Of a stretch of 64,000 bases of DNA, positions 58,961 to 64,000 are shown in pieces (the stretch's first letter is position 1; every line of letters starts with the position of its first letter). A program made the position numbers and the translations under genes. This DNA comes from Actinoplanes italicus (GTDB lineage: Bacteria; Actinomycetota; Actinomycetes; Mycobacteriales; Micromonosporaceae). The DNA is taken from assembly GCF_003001815.1 (NCBI RefSeq), contig NZ_PVMZ01000009.1, positions 186,001-250,000 on the forward strand. The letters are read 5' to 3'. The notes under the pieces are model-generated. The model saw only the letters and a program-made list of their open reading frames with translations, had not been told where the DNA came from and did not search any database.

Positions 58961-59938
58961 GTGGAGAGCCCGACCGCGCGGGCGCTGATGGCGTTCGAGG
59001 CCGTCCAGGGCAGCCCCGGCATCACCGCCGACCGGCTCGCCGAACGCCTCGGCGGCATCTCCGAACGCGCCGCTCGCCGCTACATCGCGATCCTGCGCGA
59101 GGCCGGCATCCCGATCGAGTCGGTGCGCGGGCCGTACGGCGGCTATCGCGTCGGTCGCGGCGCCCGCCCGGCCCCGCTGATCTTCACCCAGTCCGAGGCG
59201 CTCGGCCTGGTCATGGCGGTTCTCGACGGCCACCACGCGGCCGGTGACACGTCCGACCCGGTGGGCAGCGCGCTCGGCAAGATCGTCCGGGTGCTGCCGG
59301 AGAGCCTGGGCGCCCAGGTCGAGGCGGTCCGGCGCACCGCGGCGCCGGCGCCCGACCCGGGCGCTGCGCGGCCCGACCCCGAGATCACCTCCCGGTTGGT
59401 GCGGGCTTGCGCTCAGAATCTGGTCGTACGGGTGAGCTACCGCTCCGAGGCCGGCAACGAGTGGACGACCGACGCCGACCCGTGGGCGATCGTGGTCCGG
59501 TACGGCCGGTGGTACCTGCTCTGCCACGCGCACAGTGCCGATGCCCGCCGTGCCTACCGGATCGACCGGGTCACGGCGGTGGAGGTCCTGGCCGCCACGT
59601 TCCTGCCACCGGCCACTCTGGACCCGGTCGCCGTCCTCGACGAGCACCTGGCCACCGGCTGGGAGTACCACACCGAGATCCTGATCGAGGCGACTCCGGA
59701 GCGGGTGGCGGCCATGGTCGGCTCGGCTCTCGGAACCCTGCGCCCCGGCCCCGAGCCCGGCACCACGGTTCTGACCGGTAGCACCAGCAGCCCGTACTGG
59801 TATGCCCGCCAGCTGCCGGCCCTCGAGGTCCCGTACCGGATCCTCGGCGGGCCCGAACTGCGTGAGGCGGCCCGCCGGATCGCCGGGCGCCTGCTGACGG
59901 CGGCCGGAGCCGGCCCGGAGCAGGTTCGGCCTGCCTGA
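58961..59938 (+). CDS. WYL-domain transcriptional regulator
   Basis: A 325-residue regulator from GTG 58961. The N-terminal helix-turn-helix (RALMAFEAVQGSPGITADRLAERLGGISERAARRYIAILREAGIPIESVRGPYGGYRVG) is of the HTH_11/DeoR-like kind. The WYL domain (about 140-215) has the diagnostic YGRWYLLCHAHSADARRAYRIDRVTAV motif, and a WCX extension follows. WYL domains bind small ligands or nucleic acids. CTTCCGGA occurs twice between this gene and the divergent DinB gene and could be its operator. The stop is followed by a 40-bp array that includes the same CCTGCCTGA end. Confidence 0.9.
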   Translation: MESPTARALMAFEAVQGSPGITADRLAERLGGISERAARRYIAILREAGIPIESVRGPYGGYRVGRGARPAPLIFTQSEALGLVMAVLDGHHAAGDTSDPVGSALGKIVRVLPESLGAQVEAVRRTAAPAPDPGAARPDPEITSRLVRACAQNLVVRVSYRSEAGNEWTTDADPWAIVVRYGRWYLLCHAHSADARRAYRIDRVTAVEVLAATFLPPATLDPVAVLDEHLATGWEYHTEILIEATPERVAAMVGSALGTLRPGPEPGTTVLTGSTSSPYWYARQLPALEVPYRILGGPELREAARRIAGRLLTAAGAGPEQVRPA

Positions 59939-60054
59939 GACCCGTCTGAGGACCGCCGAGACCTGCGGAGACCTGCGAGACCTGCCTGAGGTCTGCCGAG
60001 ACCTGCGGAGACCTGCGAGACCTGCCTGAGGTCTGCCGAGACCTGTGAGACCTG
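59930..60054. repeat. 40-bp tandem array including the WYL stop codon sequence
   Basis: GCCGAGACCTGCGGAGACCT begins copies at 59955 and 59995, with a partial copy at 60035. Inside each unit CCTGCCTGAGG repeats the end of the WYL gene (CCT GCC TGA). A 10-base GAGACCTGCG sub-repeat is also present. Confidence 0.85.
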
Positions 60055-60060
60055 CCAGGC

Positions 60061-60702
60061 CTACCTCACCAGGGAGGACGACGCCGGCTGGCTCGACCTC
60101 CGTCCGGCGGCGATGAGTCGCTGCCGGAAACCGGCCTGCCGGGGCACGCGTGGCCCGTCCGCCGGGTGAGCGGCAGGCGGGTGACCGGCAGGCGGACGTT
60201 CCGCGTGGCCGGTGTCCAGACGGCCGCCGCTCAGAAGGCCGTCGGCTCGGGGACCGGCGGCTCGCGGCGGGCGAGGGTCGGCGACGGGGGCGCGCGGGTC
60301 GGCGAGACGGCCGCCGAACCAGGCGCTGAAGCCCGCGGCGGCGAGGCCGGCCACCTCGACCAGCAGGAGGCCGGCGTTCACGGTCCGGTCCGGATCGCGG
60401 ACGCGCATCAGGGTGAGGACGGCGAAGGTGATCAGCACGCCGGCGTCGAGCAGCAGGGCCAGGACGAAGATCCGGGCGGCCGGCCCGGCCGCGGTGGCCG
60501 CGTCGAAGCCGGCGGTCAGCGTGGCGAGCAGGCCGCCACCGAGGCCGGCCACCAGGTTCCAGAACGCGACCGTGCCGATCAGGGCGGGTGCCCCGAGCAG
60601 GGTGGCCAGGTCGAAGACGAAGGCCGTCCAGAACAGGCCGAGCGGGAACATCAGCAGCAGTGGCTGCATCCCGTGGCCAGCGATGCGGAGCCGGCTCTGC
60701 AT
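60061..60702 (-). CDS. DUF2231-like membrane protein
   Basis: A 213-residue membrane protein: four helices in the first 140 residues (QPLLLMFPLGLFWTAFVFDLATLLG, WNLVAGLGGGLLATLTAGFD, IFVLALLLDAGVLITFAVL, LLVEVAGLAAAGFSAWFGG) resembling DUF2231, with the HGMQPLLLMFPLGL signature. The C-terminal 70 residues are Arg/Pro/Gly/His-rich and unstructured. Function unknown. Confidence 0.78.
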   Translation of the reverse strand: MQSRLRIAGHGMQPLLLMFPLGLFWTAFVFDLATLLGAPALIGTVAFWNLVAGLGGGLLATLTAGFDAATAAGPAARIFVLALLLDAGVLITFAVLTLMRVRDPDRTVNAGLLLVEVAGLAAAGFSAWFGGRLADPRAPVADPRPPRAAGPRADGLLSGGRLDTGHAERPPAGHPPAAHPADGPRVPRQAGFRQRLIAAGRRSSQPASSSLVR

Positions 60703-60955
60703 GCGGCGGTCCCCCTGCCGTGCTCGGCGGTGTCATCTGACCCTCCCAGCGTCGACGGAAAGGAGCGGATACGGGCCGTTCCAGGCGGGTGAATCCCTGT
60801 GCGTGCGGGTGAATCCGGACAGCCGGTGCGCCCTGGACGAGCTGCCGACTCCGGAGAGTCACAGGGCGGTCGACGCATGGGAGGCGGAAGCCTCAAGGCG
60901 GGGGACCGCGTGCCGATGGTGCCTGGGTCGAGCTCAGCCAGGGAGGTGCCGCGTC
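60703..60955 (+). other. Leader region before the two-module GGDEF gene
   Basis: A 253-bp gap between divergent genes. Plus-strand pairing includes GAGGC-GGAA-GCCTC (60889-60902) with a GNRA-type loop. It may be a structured leader, but it does not match the cyclic di-GMP riboswitch consensus closely. GGGAGG at 60941-60946 serves the downstream GTG. Confidence 0.35.
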
Positions 60956-62965
60956 GTGGAGCGCGATTCCCTGGGTACGGCCCAGCGGTCCCGCCGGCAG
61001 TCGTTGCGGGCCTCCGCGGCCTACGGCGCGGTGCCGGCGGTGCTGTCGTCGGCCTACGCGATCGGCACCTGGAGTTCTCCGCACCGGAGCCCGATGCTGC
61101 TGGTCGCGGCGTTGATGATCGGCTTCTCGGCGCTGGCCTGGGTGGCCGCCCAGTGGATCTCCCGGACCCGGTGGTGGATCTGGATCCAGCAGGCGGCCGC
61201 GGGCGTGAGCCTGGCGGGTTCGGCAGCGCTGAGCGTGCTCGACGGTGGGGTGGCCGGGCCGCTCGGCACGTTCATCCCGCTGTCGGTGGTGCTGATGGCG
61301 GTCGTGGTGCCACCCCGGATGTTCCTGGTGACGGCCGGGTCGGGCGCTGTCGCGTACGCCGTGGTCCTGCTCTTCGGCGACACACCGCCCGCCGGGTATC
61401 CGCTGGTGCATTCCCTTGCCTTCGCCTGCATCGCGTTCCTGTGCCTGCGGCATTCGGCCGTGCTCGCGTCGCTGCGGCGGCGGCTGGCCGACAGCTCGCG
61501 CACCGATCCGCTGACCGGCTGCCTGAACCGGCGCGGGTTCGACTCCTCCGTGGCGGCCGCGATGGCCGAGGCGGAACGATCCGGCACGCCGGTCACCCTG
61601 GTGCTGCTCGACCTCGACCACTTCAAGGAGGTCAACGACACGTACGGCCACCGAGCCGGCGACGAGCTGCTCGCGTGGACCGGTCAGGAGTTGCGCGCCG
61701 ACCTGCGGGCGCGGGACGCGGTGGGGCGGCAGGGCGGCGACGAGTTCGCGATGCTGCTGCCGGGAACCGGCGCGGCCGACGCGGAAGCCGTGGTGGAGCG
61801 GCTCCGGGAGCGGCTGCGGCCGTGCGCGCCGGGCAGTCTCGGTCATGCCACGTTCCCGGAGGACGCGAAGGACCTCAGCGAGCTGCTGCTCGTCGCGGAC
61901 CAGCGGCTCTATCAGGACAAGGCGGCCCGTGAGCGGCGGGCGCCGTGCGCCGAGTCGGTGGCTCGCGCGCGAGCCGGGATCCGGCCGTCCGGTCCGGTGC
62001 CGGAGGTGGAGGCGCGGGAGCGGCGGCGGCACTCGATCGCCGATCCGGGCTGGATGTCGATCACACAGACCTGCGTGGCGATGATCTACGTGGCGCTGGT
62101 GGCCGGTGACCATCCGCACCGGACGGGCATGATCGCGCTGTCGGTGTGGGGGTTCGTCACAGGGGTGGCGCTGGTCGCCGGCGCCGACTGGGTGAGCCGG
62201 TCGCGGCTGGCGCGGCCGGTGATGCTGGCGTTCGCGTTCAGCGCGTTCGTGAGCTGCGCAGCGATCGCCACGCTGGACGGTGGGGTGGACCAGCCGCTCG
62301 GGATCGGGGTGCTGATCTCGATTCCGCTGCTCATGCTCGGCATGCGTCCGGAGGTGGCGGGGCCGGTCGCGGTCGCCGCGGGTGGGCTGTACGTGCTGGT
62401 CGGGCTGCTGGTCGGCGATCCGGGTGGCTGGTTCCTCGTGATCCAGCTGCTGGGGACCGCGGCCGCGGCGACCGCCTGTGCGTTGCAGGGCCGCTCGGCG
62501 GCCCGGCAGCGGCGGCTCCTGACCCGGCTGTCGCGGGTGGATGTGCTGACCGACGTGCTGAACCGGCGCGGGTTCGCCGAGAGGTTCGCCACCCTGATCG
62601 AGGAGGACCGGGCCGCCGCGCTGCTGGTACTCGACCTGGACCGGTTCAAGCAGCTCAACGACGCCTACGGGCACGCGGCCGGTGACGAGTTGCTGCGCTG
62701 GGTCGCGGCGACGCTGCGGGAGCGGGTGCGGCCGGAGGACGTGGTGGGCAGGCTCGGCGGTGACGAGTTCGTGGTCCTGCTGACCGGTGGCGACGCCTTC
62801 GCGGTGGCCGCGGACCTCCGTACGGCCCTGGCCGCGCGGACCGGCGCGAGCATCGGCGCCGCGGTCCTCGGTGTGGACGGTGACGACTTCGACAGCCTCT
62901 ACGCGGTCGCCGACGCACGCCTCTACGAGCAGAAGAAGCCCGTCCCGCGATACGTCCGAAGCTGA
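60956..62965 (+). CDS. Membrane protein with two tandem TM-GGDEF modules
   Basis: A 669-residue protein from GTG 60956 (GGGAGG upstream). It is an internal duplication: six predicted helices and a GGDEF domain (about 1-330), then another helical block (about 360-510) and a second GGDEF (about 510-665). Both active sites (RQGGDEFAMLL and RLGGDEFVVLL) look intact, and both have an RxxD five residues before (RARD, RPED). The two membrane blocks share ALSVLDGGVAGPLG and ATLDGGVDQPLG. Since GGDEF domains work as dimers, the two halves may form an intramolecular active site. The final codons and TGA are duplicated downstream. Confidence 0.88.
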   Translation: MERDSLGTAQRSRRQSLRASAAYGAVPAVLSSAYAIGTWSSPHRSPMLLVAALMIGFSALAWVAAQWISRTRWWIWIQQAAAGVSLAGSAALSVLDGGVAGPLGTFIPLSVVLMAVVVPPRMFLVTAGSGAVAYAVVLLFGDTPPAGYPLVHSLAFACIAFLCLRHSAVLASLRRRLADSSRTDPLTGCLNRRGFDSSVAAAMAEAERSGTPVTLVLLDLDHFKEVNDTYGHRAGDELLAWTGQELRADLRARDAVGRQGGDEFAMLLPGTGAADAEAVVERLRERLRPCAPGSLGHATFPEDAKDLSELLLVADQRLYQDKAARERRAPCAESVARARAGIRPSGPVPEVEARERRRHSIADPGWMSITQTCVAMIYVALVAGDHPHRTGMIALSVWGFVTGVALVAGADWVSRSRLARPVMLAFAFSAFVSCAAIATLDGGVDQPLGIGVLISIPLLMLGMRPEVAGPVAVAAGGLYVLVGLLVGDPGGWFLVIQLLGTAAAATACALQGRSAARQRRLLTRLSRVDVLTDVLNRRGFAERFATLIEEDRAAALLVLDLDRFKQLNDAYGHAAGDELLRWVAATLRERVRPEDVVGRLGGDEFVVLLTGGDAFAVAADLRTALAARTGASIGAAVLGVDGDDFDSLYAVADARLYEQKKPVPRYVRS

Positions 62966-63075
62966 CCCCGACCTGCGGAAGAAGCTGATCCGGGCCTGAG
63001 GAGGAAGCTGACCCCGACCTGCGGAAGAAGCTGATCCGGGCCTGGGGAGGAAGTCGATCCGGGCCTGGCGAAGAG
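62959..63075. repeat. 46-bp tandem array including the GGDEF gene's stop
   Basis: GAAGCTGACCCCGACCTGCG occurs at 62959 and 63005 (period 46); GAAGCTGATCCGGGCCTG half-units lie between, and a partial third unit follows. The first copy contains the gene's last codons and TGA. Half-units of 23 bases are also related. Confidence 0.85.
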
Positions 63076-63163
63076 GGCAACCGATCGGCACCCGGTGATC
63101 AACCGGGGCGGCACCGGAGGCGATCCCAGAATGGGGTCCCTCTTTTCAGATCGGACCTGTCGT

Positions 63164-63904
63164 ATGAAGCGTGTTCTGCTCCTGCTCGCCGCGGTGTCGA
63201 CGCTGGTGGTGGCACAGCCCGGCGTGGCTCTGGCCGCCGCCGGCAGTGCGAAGGCCTATGCGTTCATGAGCCAGGCGCACGGCGACGCCCTGATCGCCCG
63301 CTGGAACCCTTGTGGTGGCGCGCTGGACTACCGGGTCAACCTGGACCGGGCCCCGAAGAACTCGCTGGCCGAGGTGAAGACCGCGTTCAGCCGGATCTCG
63401 GCGGCCACCGGCCTGACGTTCCGTTATGCCGGGACGACCGACGTGATCCCGCAGGCGGGCAAGGGCTACAAGGGAACCTATCCGGCGGGCACCGAGCTGG
63501 TGATCGCGTGGGCCACGCCCGGCAAGCACAGTAAGTGGCTGCCGTCCGGTGCCCGTGCGCTCGGCATGGGCGGGGGCGCCTGGCAGACCGCGTACACCGC
63601 GTCCGGCGGCAGGGCGCTGCGGATGGTCGAGGGCTCGGTGGTGCTCAACGCGACCGCGCTGAAGTCGATGGCCCGCGGATTCGGCGGGTCGTCCGGCGGC
63701 ACGACCGGGGCGGTGCTGATGCACGAGATCGGCCACGCGATCGGCCTGGCCCACCCGGAGCAGAACGACCGGAATCAGATCATGTATCACACCATCACCT
63801 CGAAGAAGGCGGTGTGGGGCGCCGGCGACCTGACGGGTCTGCGCAAGGTCGGCAAGACCGCCGGATGCCTGTACGACCAGCGGCCGGCGTCGGTCAAGAA
63901 GTAG
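63164..63904 (+). CDS. Secreted matrixin-like zinc metalloprotease
   Basis: A 246-residue secreted protein: signal peptide (about 25 residues) and a metzincin catalytic domain. The zinc motif is HEIGHAIGLAHPEQN (HExxHxxGxxH) and the Met-turn is QIMYHT. Two Cys (NPCGGAL and GCLYD) may be disulfide-bonded. Matrixin-like metzincins of this size degrade extracellular proteins. It follows the 46-bp array and has no cotranscribed partner in the window. Confidence 0.88.
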   Translation: MKRVLLLLAAVSTLVVAQPGVALAAAGSAKAYAFMSQAHGDALIARWNPCGGALDYRVNLDRAPKNSLAEVKTAFSRISAATGLTFRYAGTTDVIPQAGKGYKGTYPAGTELVIAWATPGKHSKWLPSGARALGMGGGAWQTAYTASGGRALRMVEGSVVLNATALKSMARGFGGSSGGTTGAVLMHEIGHAIGLAHPEQNDRNQIMYHTITSKKAVWGAGDLTGLRKVGKTAGCLYDQRPASVKK

Positions 63905-63982
63905 AGACCTGGTGGAAAGGCCCCATGCGTCGCAGTTTTCACCAGTGTTGCCCAAGGTGAACAAGTGATTACGGTCGATACA

Positions 63983-64000
63983 TGCGGGCCTTCTTCCTGG
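63983..64000 (+). CDS. Possible start of a further gene, cut by the window end
   Basis: ATG 63983 begins MRAFFL before the window ends. GATTACGGT and GATACATG give a plausible -10 region and a leaderless start. Too short to judge. Confidence 0.2.

Noticed and set aside
60800-60955. Cyclic di-GMP riboswitch before the GGDEF gene (AGTCACAGGGC ... GGCGGAAGCC)
   Set aside because: Some GEMM-like words and a GGAA-loop hairpin occur, but spacing and the GACGCAAAGCC-type core are missing. A covariance-model search would decide; a significant hit would overturn this.

Overview
The window is a high-G+C, gene-dense stretch of an actinobacterial chromosome, most likely a member of the Micromonosporaceae such as Actinoplanes. 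The evidence is the Wag31-type DivIVA, many GTG/TTG and apparently leaderless starts, an IdeR/DmdR-type iron box, exact CebR-type operators and many secreted, multi-domain plant cell wall hydrolases. I see no rRNA, tRNA, CRISPR array, insertion sequence or prophage gene. The species assignment is inference from gene content.

Layout. Positions 1-7195: the end of a GH12 endoglucanase, an intradiol-dioxygenase-like lipoprotein, a secreted GH2 enzyme with two AbfB domains, and a GH94 cellobiose-type phosphorylase under a CebR box. 7340-13583: a small membrane protein, a nitroreductase, a membrane diguanylate cyclase, a luciferase-like oxidoreductase, a PHM-like copper lipoprotein and a PadR/HAAS pair. 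13657-20501: GH43-AbfB, L-serine dehydratase, a second PadR, a GT2 glycosyltransferase, an unknown lipoprotein and an SGNH hydrolase. 20625-30761: an aldehyde dehydrogenase divergent from a LysR gene, a FIST plus GGDEF-EAL pair, an AraC/MDR divergent pair, an MFS exporter and small proteins. 30991-36200: DivIVA, an M28 peptidase, a DUF3592 protein, a decayed membrane-protein gene, a VOC protein and a long repeat-filled non-coding stretch. 36201-46031: a large membrane protein, a GH30 and a 1622-residue double GH43. 46158-64000: a NYN-LOTUS protein with TetR and DoxX-like neighbours, a secreted EEP nuclease/phosphatase, a TPR protein, an FAD monooxygenase, an MFS carrier, arylamine N-acetyltransferase, an iron-box-controlled GNAT, HxlR/thioesterase and DinB/WYL divergent pairs, a two-module GGDEF protein and a secreted matrixin-like protease.

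Two themes stand out. First, a polysaccharide programme: GH12, GH2-AbfB, GH43-AbfB, GH30 and double GH43 are secreted and GH94 is cytoplasmic. Four of these units have LacI-family-like palindromes of three sequence classes upstream, suggesting several sugar-responsive repressors control cellulose/xyloglucan, arabinan and arabinogalactan use. Second, the intergenic DNA carries an unusual number of unrelated short tandem-repeat arrays (periods 11, 15/30, about 21, 25, 31, 40, 46 and 61 bp) and two families of palindromic repeats. Three arrays include the last codons and stop codon of the gene they follow. The arrays inside well-supported coding sequence have an 18-bp, frame-preserving period, while most intergenic ones do not have periods divisible by three. 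This repeat landscape, together with the composite locus at 35400-36190, is the least explained part of the window.

Cyclic-di-GMP signalling is also prominent: three proteins carry four GGDEF domains, all with an I-site-like RxxD, and one also has an apparently intact EAL domain.
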